Assembly: GCF_900108315.1 (NCBI RefSeq)
Contig: NZ_FNVB01000004.1
Span: forward strand, 496,001 to 560,000
Source of the DNA: Saccharopolyspora kobensis
Lineage (GTDB): Bacteria; Actinomycetota; Actinomycetes; Mycobacteriales; Pseudonocardiaceae
DNA length: 64,000 nucleotides
Direction of reading: 5' to 3'
Both the position numbers and the translations under genes were made by a program. Below, piece by piece: positions 43,901-51,823 of the stretch. Under the pieces are notes generated by a model. It saw only the letters and a list, made by a program, of their open reading frames with translations. It was not told the DNA's origin and did not search any database. Each line of letters starts with the position of its first letter. Positions within the stretch are counted from its first letter, which is position 1.

Positions 43901-45532
43901 CCCGGCCACAAGGTGTACCCGTGGGTGGCCAAGACCCGGCACTCCACACCGGGCGTCGGGCTGATCTCGCCGCCGCCGCACCACGACATCTACTCGATCG
44001 AGGACCTGGCGCAGCTGATCCACGACCTGAAGAACGCCAACGAGCACGCCCGCGTGCACGTCAAGCTGGTCTCGGAGATCGGCGTCGGCACGGTCGCGGC
44101 GGGTGTGTCCAAGGCGCACGCGGACGTGGTGCTGATCTCCGGCCACGACGGCGGCACCGGTGCGGCGCCGCTGACCTCGCTGAAGCACGCGGGCACGCCG
44201 TGGGAGGTCGGGCTGGCCGAGACGCAGCAGACGCTGCTGCTCAACGGCCTGCGGGACCGCATCACGGTGCAGGTCGACGGCGGTTTCAAGACCGGCCGCG
44301 ACGTCGTGGTGGCCGCGCTGCTGGGTGCCGAGGAGTACGGCTTCGCCACCGCGCCGCTGATCGTCGAGGGCTGCGTGATGATGCGCGTCTGCCACCTCGA
44401 CACCTGCCCGGTGGGCGTGGCCACCCAGAACCCGGACCTGCGCAAGCGCTACACCGGTCAGGCCGACCACGTGGTCAACTTCTTCGAGTTCATCGCCCAG
44501 GAGGTGCGCGAGTACCTGGCGCAGCTGGGCTTCCGCACCCTGGACGAGGCGATCGGCCAGGTCTCCGCGCTCGGCGTGGACGAGGCGGTGCAGAGCTGGA
44601 AGTCCCGGGGCCTGGACCTGACCCCGGTGTTCGCCGAGCCGCAGACCCCGTACTCGACGGTGCGGCGCCGGGTCCGCGAGCAGGACCACGGCCTGGACCG
44701 CGCGCTGGACCGCACGCTGATCCAGCTCGCCGAGGCGGCGCTGGAGGACGCCCGCCCGGTGAAGCTGCAGCTGCCGGTGCGCAACGTCAACCGCACCGTC
44801 GGCACGCTGCTGGGTGCCGAGGTCAGCCGCCGCTACGGCGGCGACGGCCTGCCCACCGACACCATCCACGTCGAGCTGGAGGGCTCGGCCGGGCAGTCGC
44901 TGGGCGCCTTCCTGCCGCCGGGCATCACGCTGGACATGGTCGGCGACGCCAACGACTACGTCGGCAAGGGCCTGTCCGGCGGGCGGATCGTGGTGCGCCC
45001 GCACCCGGATTCGGCGTTCGCCGCCGAGGACCAGGTGATCGCGGGCAATGTGATCGGCTACGGCGCGACCAGCGGCGAGATCTTCCTGCGCGGTCGGGTC
45101 GGCGAGCGCTTCGGGGTGCGCAACTCCGGTGCGCTGCTGGTCTCCGAGGGCGCCGGTGATCACGCCTTCGAGTACATGACCGGTGGCCGCGCGGTGGTGC
45201 TGGGCGGCACCGGCCGCAACGTCGGCGCCGGCATGTCGGGCGGCATCGCCTACGTGCTGGACCTGGATCCGGTGCGGGTGAACACCGCGATGGTGGAACT
45301 GCAGCGGCCCAGCGCCAAGGAGCTCAAGTGGCTGCACGAGATCGTGCAGCAGCACCGCGAGCTGACCGGTTCGGCGGTGGCGGCCTCGCTGCTCGGCGAC
45401 TGGCCGCGGCGTTCGGCGGCGTTCCGCAAGGTGATGCCGCGCGACTACCAGCGAGTCCTGGAGGCCATGCGGATGGCCAAGATCGAGGGCCGCGACATCG
45501 ACGAGGCGATCATGGAGGCTTCCCGTGGCTGA
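40982..45532 (+). CDS. gltB: Glutamate synthase (NADPH), large subunit
   Basis: 1516-aa enzyme forming two glutamates from glutamine and 2-oxoglutarate. Domains in order: N-terminal glutamine amidotransferase class II with the catalytic Cys exposed after processing in [12 protein letters not shown] (about 18), a central domain, the FMN-binding synthase domain (about 830-1210, containing [20 protein letters not shown] and [19 protein letters not shown]), the 3Fe-4S site [15 protein letters not shown], and the C-terminal beta-helix ([20 protein letters not shown]). The GTG at 40982 fits GAGGGAGG 9 nt upstream; ATG 40961 is an alternative. It overlaps gltD. Confidence 0.96.
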   Translation: MVFSAVPAAQGLYDPAAEQDSCGVAMVADIRGRRSHGIVADALTALANLEHRGAAGAEPTSGDGAGILVQLPDELLRAEAGVELPAADEAGQRRYAAGMAFLPADPDQRRRAVEVIEQVAAEEQLRVLGWRDVPTTPEKAGVGTTALKCMPHFATLLVAGQRDEAGVALDRLAFCLRKRAERAAAAEGLELYFPSLSSRTMVYKGMLTTEQLPAFFPDLTDERLVSAIALVHSRFSTNTFPSWPLAHPFRYVAHNGEINTIRGNRNRMRAREALLASDLIPGELSRLYPICAEDGSDSASFDEVLELLHLGGRSLPHAVLMMVPEAWENHAEMDPKRKAFYQFHASLMEPWDGPACVTFTDGSLVGAVLDRNGLRPARWWRTADDRVVLASETGVLDLDPAQVVAKGRLQPGRMFLIDTAQGRIVDDEEIKSELAGEHAYEEWLHSGLLNLDELPDREHVVHTHESVVRRQLAFGYTEEELSLLLAPMATSGGEPLGSMGADTPPAVLSQRSRMLYDYFVQQFAQVTNPPLDAIREEIVTSVARVMGPEQNLLAPSAASCRHILLPNPVIDNDELAKLIHVNDDGDLPGFASAVLSGLYEVDGGGEALAEAIERVREEASEAIAAGARVLVLSDRDSDHKRAPIPSLLLVSAVHQHLVRTKERLRVALVVESGDAREVHHIATLLGYGAAAVNPYLAFETIEDMIATGQITGFRPKVAIRNYVQALVKGVLKVMSKMGISTVGAYTAAQVFEAVGLSAELVGEYFEGTTSKLDGVGLDVLAEEVAQRHRRAYPDNPTERVHRKLEVGGDYAYRREGELHLFTPETVFLLQHSTKTGSYDVFRKYTAECDRLSAEGGTLRGLFELNSGRAPIDIDEVEPASEIMKRFSTGAMSYGAISAEAHETLAIAMNRIGGKSNSGEGGEDVDRLYDPERRSAVKQVASGRFGVTSEYLVNGTDIQIKMAQGAKPGEGGQLPGHKVYPWVAKTRHSTPGVGLISPPPHHDIYSIEDLAQLIHDLKNANEHARVHVKLVSEIGVGTVAAGVSKAHADVVLISGHDGGTGAAPLTSLKHAGTPWEVGLAETQQTLLLNGLRDRITVQVDGGFKTGRDVVVAALLGAEEYGFATAPLIVEGCVMMRVCHLDTCPVGVATQNPDLRKRYTGQADHVVNFFEFIAQEVREYLAQLGFRTLDEAIGQVSALGVDEAVQSWKSRGLDLTPVFAEPQTPYSTVRRRVREQDHGLDRALDRTLIQLAEAALEDARPVKLQLPVRNVNRTVGTLLGAEVSRRYGGDGLPTDTIHVELEGSAGQSLGAFLPPGITLDMVGDANDYVGKGLSGGRIVVRPHPDSAFAAEDQVIAGNVIGYGATSGEIFLRGRVGERFGVRNSGALLVSEGAGDHAFEYMTGGRAVVLGGTGRNVGAGMSGGIAYVLDLDPVRVNTAMVELQRPSAKELKWLHEIVQQHRELTGSAVAASLLGDWPRRSAAFRKVMPRDYQRVLEAMRMAKIEGRDIDEAIMEASRG

Positions 45533-47027
45533 CCCGAGGGGATTCCTGAAGCACACCCGGGCCGACGCCCCCAAGCGCCCCACCGACGAGCGGCTGGGCG
45601 ACTGGCAGGAGGTCTACGCGGCGCTGTCCACCGAGGACTTGACCGCGCAGGTGTCGGAGCAGGCGTCGCGGTGCATGGACTGCGGCATCCCGTTCTGCCA
45701 CTCCGGTTCGGCGGGCTGCCCGCTGGGCAACCTGATCCCGGAGTGGAACGACATGGTGCGCCGCGGCCAGTGGCAGGCGGCGGGCGACCGGCTGCACGCC
45801 ACCAACAACTTCCCGGAGTTCACCGGCAAGCTGTGCCCCGCGCCGTGCGAGGCGGCCTGCGTGCTGGCGATCTCCCCGGAGGCGGGTGGCGCGGTGACCA
45901 TCAAGCGCGTCGAGGAGACCATCGCCGAGGTCAGCTGGGCGAACGATCACGTCACCGCGCAGGTGACGGAGGCGCACACCGGCAAGCGGGTGGCGGTGGT
46001 CGGCTCCGGCCCGGGCGGGCTGGCCGCGGCCCAGCAGCTGACCCGCGCCGGGCACGAGGTGACCGTCTACGAGCGCGACGACCGCATCGGCGGCCTGCTG
46101 CGCTACGGCATCCCCGAGTTCAAGATGGAGAAGTCCGTCCTGGACCGGCGGCTGGCGCAGATGCGCGACGAGGGCACGAAGTTCATCACCGGCTGCGAGG
46201 TCGGCGTGGACCTGACGGTCGAGGACCTGCGCGCCGGCTACGACGCCGTGGTGCTCGCGGTCGGCGCGCTGCGCGGCCGCGACGACACCACGATCCCGGG
46301 CCGCGAGCTCAAGGGCGTGCACCTGGCGATGGAGCACCTGGTCCCGGCCAACAAGGAGTGCGAGGGCGACGGCCCGACGCCGATCTCGGCGCAGGGCAAG
46401 CACGTCATCATCCTCGGCGGCGGAGACACCGGAGCGGACTGCTACGGCACCGCGACCCGCCAGGGCGCGCTGTCGGTGACCCAGCTGGACAACTACCCGC
46501 AGCCCCCGACGACCCGCGACGACGACCGCTCCCCGTGGCCGACCTGGCCGTACGTCCTGCGCACCTACCCGGCGCACGAGGAGGCGGGGGAGCGCAGGTT
46601 CGCGGTGGCGATCGAGTCGTTCGTCGGTGACGACGAGGGCAACGTGCGCGCGGTCCGGCTGCGCGAGGTGAAGGTCGAGCGCGACGAGAACGGCCGCCGC
46701 CAGGTCGTCCCGGTCTCCGACGAGGTCCAGGAACTGCCCTGCGACCTGGCTCTGCTGGCGATCGGCTTCGAAGGAGTCGAGCACATGCCGCTCCTCGACG
46801 GCCTGGGCATCAACCTGACCAAGCGGGGCACGATCGGCTGCGGCTCCAACTGGGAGACGACGACGCCCGGCGTCTTCGTCTGCGGAGACGCCCACCGGGG
46901 AGCTTCCCTGGTGGTCTGGGCGATCGCGGAAGGCCGCTCGGTGGCCAACGCGGTCGACGCCCACCTGACGGGCTCCTCCCAGCTCCCGTCCCCGGTCCAC
47001 CCGACGGCTCTGCCGCTCGCGGTCTGA
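45525..47027 (+). CDS. gltD: Glutamate synthase, small subunit
   Basis: 500-aa electron-transfer subunit passing NADPH electrons through FAD and 4Fe-4S clusters to GltB. N-terminal cluster cysteines are in [20 protein letters not shown] and [12 protein letters not shown]. The FAD motif is [15 protein letters not shown] (about 153-167). The NADPH motif is [16 protein letters not shown]. The C-terminal FAD contact is [22 protein letters not shown]. The GTG overlaps the gltB stop by 8 bp. A terminator hairpin follows. Confidence 0.96.
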   Translation: MADPRGFLKHTRADAPKRPTDERLGDWQEVYAALSTEDLTAQVSEQASRCMDCGIPFCHSGSAGCPLGNLIPEWNDMVRRGQWQAAGDRLHATNNFPEFTGKLCPAPCEAACVLAISPEAGGAVTIKRVEETIAEVSWANDHVTAQVTEAHTGKRVAVVGSGPGGLAAAQQLTRAGHEVTVYERDDRIGGLLRYGIPEFKMEKSVLDRRLAQMRDEGTKFITGCEVGVDLTVEDLRAGYDAVVLAVGALRGRDDTTIPGRELKGVHLAMEHLVPANKECEGDGPTPISAQGKHVIILGGGDTGADCYGTATRQGALSVTQLDNYPQPPTTRDDDRSPWPTWPYVLRTYPAHEEAGERRFAVAIESFVGDDEGNVRAVRLREVKVERDENGRRQVVPVSDEVQELPCDLALLAIGFEGVEHMPLLDGLGINLTKRGTIGCGSNWETTTPGVFVCGDAHRGASLVVWAIAEGRSVANAVDAHLTGSSQLPSPVHPTALPLAV

Positions 47028-47038
47028 CCAACTACCCC

Positions 47039-47081
47039 GAAGGGCGCCTTCCACCAGAACCATTGGCGGAGGGCGCCCTTC
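47039..47081 (+). terminator. Hairpin terminator of gltBD
   Basis: A 10-bp perfect stem, GAAGGGCGCC pairing with GGCGCCCTTC, with a 23-nt loop that may pair further, begins 12 bp after the gltD stop. Confidence 0.65.
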
Positions 47082-47186
47082 GCGCATCCCGGCTCTCACT
47101 CCGGTTGACCGGGAAGAGCGCGCGATCCGTCCTATGTGGATCGGCGATTGCGGCGGCGGACATCGTTGGGTCGTGGGGCTCTGACC

Positions 47187-47209
47187 GCCCCGAGGTCATC
47201 CCTCGGGGC
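47187..47209 (-). terminator. Hairpin terminator of the alkylsulfatase gene
   Basis: A 9-bp perfect stem, GCCCCGAGG pairing with CCTCGGGGC, with a 5-nt loop lies 17 bp downstream of the minus-strand stop codon. Confidence 0.65.
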
Positions 47210-47225
47210 GGGAGCGGTTGGGGTG

Positions 47226-49160
47226 TCAGGGGGTCACGATGTTGAAGTCGGGGTTTGGTTCGTCGAGGACTTCGACGAGGGCTTGGAGGTGGGTCAGGTC
47301 GCCTCGGTGGTCGATGCCGGTCCGGTCCTGGTTCTCGAGCAGGGCGGGCAGTTGGCGCTTCGTCATCGTCAGGGTCAGCTGCGCGGCGGGGTCGGGCGTG
47401 GTGTCGCTGTGGTGGGTCAGGACTCCGTTGGACAGGCGCAGGTGCCAGATCTTGTTCTCGTCGGTCAGCTTCCAGTCCATCGTGATGGTGCGGTCCCACG
47501 CCTTCGGGCCGTTCACCCGGATCGCCACCGAGTCGATCAGCTGGTCCACCCTGAGCGCGGTCAGCATGCTCGGGCTGCTGCTGGACAGGGCCGCCGGTTT
47601 CTTGCCCTCGCGGAGCTCCTTGGCCGCCGACAGGTAGAAGTTCCGCCACACCGCGTTCTCCGCACCGTGGCCGAGTTGTTCGTAGATCTTCGCGAGCTCC
47701 TGCTTGGCCTTCTCGTCGTCCGGCTCGGCGAAGACGCAGTGGTTCAGCAGCGTGACCGCGAAGCGCAGATCGCCCTGATCGGCGTAGGAGCGGGCGCGCT
47801 TGATCCCGTCCGCGACACCGCCCATCACCTGCACCCAGCGCTTGGACTGCTCGACGGGCGGGTGTTCCCAGAGGTGGGCCGGATTCCCGTCGAACCAGCC
47901 CATGTAGCGCTGGTAGATCCCCTTGATGTTGTGGTTGAGCGATCCGTAGTAGCCGCGGACGGCCCAGGCGTTTTCCAGGGCCGGTGGCAGTTCGAGGAGT
48001 TCGGCGATCTCGTCGCCGGTGTGGCCCTGGTTGATCAGCCGGAGGGTCTGGTCGTGCAGGTAGGCGTACAGGTCGCGCTGCTCGGCCAGCGCTCGGTTGA
48101 GCTGCTCGGTTCCCCAGGTCGGCCAGTGGTGGCTGCCGAATAGGACCTCGGCCTGGTCGCCGAACAGCACGAGGGTCTCGGTCAGGTAGCGCGACCACTG
48201 CCGGGCGTCTCGCACCTGGGCACCGCGCAGCGTGATGATGTTGTGCATGGTGTGCGCGACGTTCTCCGCCATGCACAGCGCTTTCAGCTCCGGGAAGTAG
48301 ATGTTCATCTCGGAAGGGGCCTCGGTGCCCGGTGTCAGCTGGAACTCGATCACCACGCCGTCGAGGGTCCGGCGCTGGCCGGTCTCGGTGATCGATTCGG
48401 TCGGCGGCACGAGGCTGCTCGTCCCGGTGGCCACTGCCTGGCCGAGACCGCAGCCGATCTGGCCGTCCGGCGCGACGTCGAGGTGGTCGCCGTACATGTA
48501 CGCGGCGCGGCGGCTCATGGCGGTTCCCGCGTAGACGTTCTCGGCGACGGCGTGCTCCATGAAGCCCTCGGGAGCGAGAACCGGAACGGCGTGGCCGGGC
48601 GGCAGGATCCCTTCGGTGCCACCGAAGTGGTCGACGTGCGAATGGGTGTAGATGACTCCGGTGACGGCCCGGTCGCCGCGGTGCGCGCGGTAGAGGCCCA
48701 GCGCGGCAACTGCGGTCTCGTTGCAGGTGAGGGTGTCGATCACGATCACCCCGGTGTCGCCCTCGATGAACGTCATGTTCGCTAGGTCCAGGCCGCGCAC
48801 CTGGTAGATGCGGTCCGAGACCTGGTACAGCCCCTGGCGCGACGCGAGCTGGCCCTGCCGCCACAGGCTGGGGTCGGCGGTGCCGGGAACGTCGCCTGCC
48901 AGGAACGAGTAGGCGTCGGCGTCGTAGACCACGGCGCCGTCCTCGCCCTTGACCTTCCCCGGTTCCAGGGCACCGAGGAATCCGCGGTCGGCGTTGGCGA
49001 AGTCGGTGCGGTCGCCGTAGGGGAGTCCGGTCGTGTCGGTCGGGAACCGCCTGCCCGCGCCGCCGACGGGTCCCGCGGTCGTCGTGCACGAGGTGAGCGT
49101 CAGCGCTGCGGCGGTCGCTCCGGCGCCGACCACGAACTTCCGCCTGTTCAACGGTTTCAC
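47226..49160 (-). CDS. Linear primary-alkylsulfatase (SdsA/BDS1-like)
   Basis: 644-aa exported metallo-beta-lactamase-fold sulfatase that releases sulfate from primary alkyl sulfates such as SDS. The signal has NRRKFVVGAG (Tat-like) and a possible lipobox LTLTSC. The zinc motif THSHVDHFGG lies near 172-181. Further ligands are in EAPSEMNIYFPELKALCMAENVAHTMHN. The alkylsulfatase dimerisation domain (about 380-510) and C-terminal SCP2-like domain (about 520-640) complete the family architecture. The GTG follows GGAGG. It is divergent from a TetR gene with two operator sites between. Confidence 0.9.
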   Translation of the reverse strand: MKPLNRRKFVVGAGATAAALTLTSCTTTAGPVGGAGRRFPTDTTGLPYGDRTDFANADRGFLGALEPGKVKGEDGAVVYDADAYSFLAGDVPGTADPSLWRQGQLASRQGLYQVSDRIYQVRGLDLANMTFIEGDTGVIVIDTLTCNETAVAALGLYRAHRGDRAVTGVIYTHSHVDHFGGTEGILPPGHAVPVLAPEGFMEHAVAENVYAGTAMSRRAAYMYGDHLDVAPDGQIGCGLGQAVATGTSSLVPPTESITETGQRRTLDGVVIEFQLTPGTEAPSEMNIYFPELKALCMAENVAHTMHNIITLRGAQVRDARQWSRYLTETLVLFGDQAEVLFGSHHWPTWGTEQLNRALAEQRDLYAYLHDQTLRLINQGHTGDEIAELLELPPALENAWAVRGYYGSLNHNIKGIYQRYMGWFDGNPAHLWEHPPVEQSKRWVQVMGGVADGIKRARSYADQGDLRFAVTLLNHCVFAEPDDEKAKQELAKIYEQLGHGAENAVWRNFYLSAAKELREGKKPAALSSSSPSMLTALRVDQLIDSVAIRVNGPKAWDRTITMDWKLTDENKIWHLRLSNGVLTHHSDTTPDPAAQLTLTMTKRQLPALLENQDRTGIDHRGDLTHLQALVEVLDEPNPDFNIVTP

Positions 49161-49223
49161 AACTGCCTCCGAATCGGTCGTCTCGATCCCTCCGCAACTC
49201 CACTGTGCCTGCGGGAAAACAAT

Positions 49224-49261
49224 TAAAGCGACTGTTTTAGACTGCTAAAGCGAGTGTTTTA
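49224..49261. promoter_or_regulatory. Tandem TetR-type operators between alkylsulfatase and TetR genes
   Basis: Two 16-bp sites differing at one base, TAAAGCGACTGTTTTA (49224-49239) and TAAAGCGAGTGTTTTA (49246-49261), lie 22 bp apart, two helical turns, on the same DNA face. Each has partial inner symmetry (TAAA/TTTA). They sit just upstream of the TetR promoter and between the two divergent genes. Confidence 0.7.
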
Positions 49262-49268
49262 CACGACA

Positions 49269-49303
49269 TTGACGCAGGTGTTCCGGCTGATCAGACTGGA
49301 TGG
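49269..49303 (+). promoter_or_regulatory. Promoter of the TetR gene
   Basis: TTGACG (49269-49274), a 17-bp spacer and CAGACT (49292-49297) are followed after 6 nt by the GTG at 49304. This is a leaderless arrangement. The operators end 8 bp upstream of the -35. Confidence 0.65.
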
Positions 49304-49933
49304 GTGGACACCCGCTCGGAACTGCTGCTCGCCGCCGAACGGCTCTTCGCCCGGCACGGCATCGACGGCGTCTCGCTGCGGCAGATCGCCGCGGCGGCGG
49401 GACAGCGCAACGTGGCGGCGGCGCACTACCACTTCGGGGACAAGCCGAAGCTGATCGGCGCGATCTTCACCAGCCGCCTCGCGCACATCGACCAGCGCCG
49501 GACCGAGCTGCTCGACGAGATCCGGGCCGACCGCGTGGACGACGACCCGTGGCACCTGTGCGATGTCCTCGCGCGCCCGTTCGCCGAACAGGCCGCGCGA
49601 CCGGGCAGCCACTACGCGCGATTCCTCGCCAGGCTCTACGAGCACGCCGGTCACACGCTGGAGACGCTGCCCGAGTACGGGTTGACGGGAAGCGCGCAGC
49701 AGGTGATCGAGCTGCTCGGGGAACTGCTGGCCGCGCGGATGCCGGAACAGGTGGCGCGGTACCGGGTCGAACTCGCCGGGCGGTTGCTCATCACCGGCAC
49801 GGCCGACCTCGAACAGCACGCCGAGCAGGCCGGTGTCGTGGACGAACAGCGCTTGTCCTGGCTGACCGACGCGCTCGCCGGTCTGCTCACCGCGCCCGCG
49901 AGGCACGCCGATCGGGAGCAGTCGGGCAGCTGA
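49304..49933 (+). CDS. TetR family regulator of the alkylsulfatase gene
   Basis: 209-aa TetR protein with the DNA-binding domain at residues 1-50 (VDTRSELLLAAERLFARHG, VSLRQIAAAAGQRNVAAAHYHFGDK). The QRN-AAHYHFG pattern is common in regulators of lipid or sulfate-ester metabolism. The GTG start is supported by a promoter whose -10 lies 6 nt upstream. Divergent position and the tandem sites between the genes make the alkylsulfatase its most likely target (inference). Confidence 0.85.
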   Translation: MDTRSELLLAAERLFARHGIDGVSLRQIAAAAGQRNVAAAHYHFGDKPKLIGAIFTSRLAHIDQRRTELLDEIRADRVDDDPWHLCDVLARPFAEQAARPGSHYARFLARLYEHAGHTLETLPEYGLTGSAQQVIELLGELLAARMPEQVARYRVELAGRLLITGTADLEQHAEQAGVVDEQRLSWLTDALAGLLTAPARHADREQSGS

Positions 49934-50033
49934 AGCCGGCTGCGCCCTTTCCGGCGTTTCGCCCCCGAAGCGCCCGTGCTGTCGGCGATGAACGGCTACA
50001 ACTGTTGGGGCGCACCAAGGATGTGGAGGCCTC

Positions 50034-50843
50034 GTGACGAAGTCATCGCCGTTCGCAGGTGTCCGACCGGATCAGCAGTTCTCCAACGCCTGGCCCCCTG
50101 GCCGGCTCATCGGCGGGGCGGCGTTGATCGCGGGTCCGCTGGTGTGGCTGGCCGGACTGCTGGTCAGGCACCTCGGTGCGCGGGCTGCGGAGTTCTCCCC
50201 GCAGCAGGAGGCGTACTTCGCCGCGCAGACCTTCGACGCGCCGAGCCAGCTGGCCGCCTACGCCCAGCACCCTTCGCTGGTCACGGCCGGGTACGCGCTC
50301 TTCGCGGGTGGCACCATCCTGCTGTTCCCGGCGGTGGTCGCCTTCGCCCGGCTCGTCGCCGCGCGCTGCCCGCGACTCGCGTTCTGGGGTTGCACGCTGT
50401 TCGTCATCTCGCTGTTCGCCCGCTTGTACTTCTCCGGTGTCGACCTGACCGCGTTCCAGCTGGTCGACCGGATCGGCCTGCAGCAGGCCACCGATTTCGT
50501 GCTGAGCTCCTACGTGGACCTGTCCTACGGGCTGTGGCGCATCCCGGTCACGGCCTCCGCCGGTTCGATCCTCGGAATGCTGCTGCTCGTGCTCGGTGCT
50601 TGGCGCGCGGGCGTGCTCGGGCTCGTGCGCGGCACCCTGCTGCTGTTGTTCGGATGGGTTTTCATGGGAGTTCTCAAGGAAAGCGCGATTCCGCTGGGAG
50701 TGCTGGGCGGCGGGGTGTCGGTGTGCCTGGTCTTCATCCCGCTCGGCGTCGCGGCCCTCCGCGACCGGCTCCCGGAGCTGCGAACCGCCGCCGCACCGCC
50801 ACCTGACGCCGATCAGAAGCGTTCGAAGCTCTCGATCTGGTAA
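50034..50843 (+). CDS. Multi-pass membrane protein, unknown function
   Basis: 269-aa protein with about seven hydrophobic helices (near residues 24-44, 83-103, 113-133, 175-195, 198-216 and 220-240, among others). Short conserved-looking segments are SPQQEAYFAAQTFDAPSQLA and VLKESAIPLGVLGGGVS. The GTG follows GGAGG by 4 nt. It does not form an obvious operon: it follows TetR by 100 bp and converges on the SGNH hydrolase gene. I do not recognise a characterised family. Confidence 0.7.
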   Translation: MTKSSPFAGVRPDQQFSNAWPPGRLIGGAALIAGPLVWLAGLLVRHLGARAAEFSPQQEAYFAAQTFDAPSQLAAYAQHPSLVTAGYALFAGGTILLFPAVVAFARLVAARCPRLAFWGCTLFVISLFARLYFSGVDLTAFQLVDRIGLQQATDFVLSSYVDLSYGLWRIPVTASAGSILGMLLLVLGAWRAGVLGLVRGTLLLLFGWVFMGVLKESAIPLGVLGGGVSVCLVFIPLGVAALRDRLPELRTAAAPPPDADQKRSKLSIW

Positions 50844-50867
50844 CGGCTCTCGCCGGCGGTGAGTTCG

Positions 50868-51680
50868 CTACGCCTCGGGGGTCCGGGACAGCCAGTCCGC
50901 GGCGAGTTCGGTGATCACTGCCGCGCCGCGGTCGCTGAGGTGGATGTGGTCGATGAGCAGCTCCCGGCCGCCGCTGGCGGCGATGTCGTCCCATCTGCGG
51001 CCGAACGCGTAGTGCTGGGTCGCGGCGGACAGCGCCAGCAGGAAGCTGAAGTCGTAGGGCGTCCGGTTCTCCCGCTGGGCCACGATCTCCGCCATCCGCT
51101 CGTGCACCGGGAGGTAGTCCACTCCGGCGTTCGCCGCCGTCTCCTCGATCGCGCGGTTGTAGTCGGCGAGCCTGCGGTTGATCTCCGCGTTCAGGTCCTC
51201 GCCCATCGGCGGTAAGGACATCAGGGCGATCCGGGCGCCGGTCCGGTCCTGGATCCGGGCGGTGATCGCCGCGAGGTTGCCCCGGTACCGCTCCAGCGGC
51301 ACGCCGTCGCGGACGTCGTTGGTGCCGACGAGGATCGTCACCGCGACCGGTCGGCAGGCCACGACGTCGGTGTCGATGCGGGCGAGCAGATCGGCGCTGG
51401 TGTTGCCGTTGATCCCCGCGTTGACGAACTCGTAGCCCACCAGATCGGGCCTGCTGCGCAGCGAGCCGATCCAGTCACCGCCGAGCGTGCCGCGGGTGAT
51501 GCTGGCGCCGGCGGCGACCACCGCTGGGCGCGGGCTCCCGCAGGCCTCGCCCGGCGTGTTGGCCGGCGAGCGGAGGAAGGCGAAGTACCCGCCGACACCT
51601 GTCACGACCAAGGTCGCAGCGAGCACCACGCACACCGACGCGATGATCCGTTTACCGGACACGATGCGCTTTCGCACCAC
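50868..51680 (-). CDS. SGNH/GDSL-type hydrolase, membrane-anchored or secreted
   Basis: 270-aa esterase/lipase-fold protein with an N-terminal membrane anchor or signal (IIASVCVVLAATLVVTGVGG). Block I has Ser in PAVVAAGASITRGTLGGDW (GxSxT in place of GDS). Block II is EFVNAGINGNTSADLL with Gly. Block III is VTILVGTNDVRDG with Asn. Block V is LIDHIHLSDRG with Asp-x-x-His. The substrate could be a cell-wall or lipid ester. The GTG follows GGGGAAGGA. The promoter is covered by two TetR-type palindromes. Confidence 0.85.
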   Translation of the reverse strand: MVRKRIVSGKRIIASVCVVLAATLVVTGVGGYFAFLRSPANTPGEACGSPRPAVVAAGASITRGTLGGDWIGSLRSRPDLVGYEFVNAGINGNTSADLLARIDTDVVACRPVAVTILVGTNDVRDGVPLERYRGNLAAITARIQDRTGARIALMSLPPMGEDLNAEINRRLADYNRAIEETAANAGVDYLPVHERMAEIVAQRENRTPYDFSFLLALSAATQHYAFGRRWDDIAASGGRELLIDHIHLSDRGAAVITELAADWLSRTPEA

Positions 51681-51724
51681 GGTAGTTCCTTCCCCTGACC
51701 GGCCGGGTCGTTCCGGGCACGGTT

Positions 51725-51772
51725 GGTGAGCACTTACTCACCATAGTTGGTGAGCGCTCACCCACCTGTCAA
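51725..51772 (-). promoter_or_regulatory. Promoter of the SGNH hydrolase with two TetR-type operators
   Basis: On the minus strand TTGACA (51767-51772) and AACTAT (51743-51748) are spaced by 18 bp. The spacer is filled by the palindrome GGTGAGCGCTCACC (51749-51762). A second site, GGTGAG-CACTTA-CTCACC (51725-51742), covers the start region. No regulator gene lies next to it. Confidence 0.65.
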
Positions 51773-51783
51773 GGGAGAGCGTT

Positions 51784-51814
51784 CGAGGGGCACCTCGCCG
51801 CGTGGCGCCCCTCG
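51784..51814 (-). terminator. Hairpin terminator of the HelD-like gene
   Basis: An 8-bp stem, CGAGGGGC pairing with GCCCCTCG, with a 15-nt loop, lies 10 bp downstream of the minus-strand stop codon. Confidence 0.55.
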
Positions 51815-51823
51815 GGCCGGAGG

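Noticed and set aside
40919..45583. 1554-codon minus-strand frame opposite gltB
   Set aside because: It is a mirror frame of gltB with low-complexity composition, and no promoter or ribosome site supports it.
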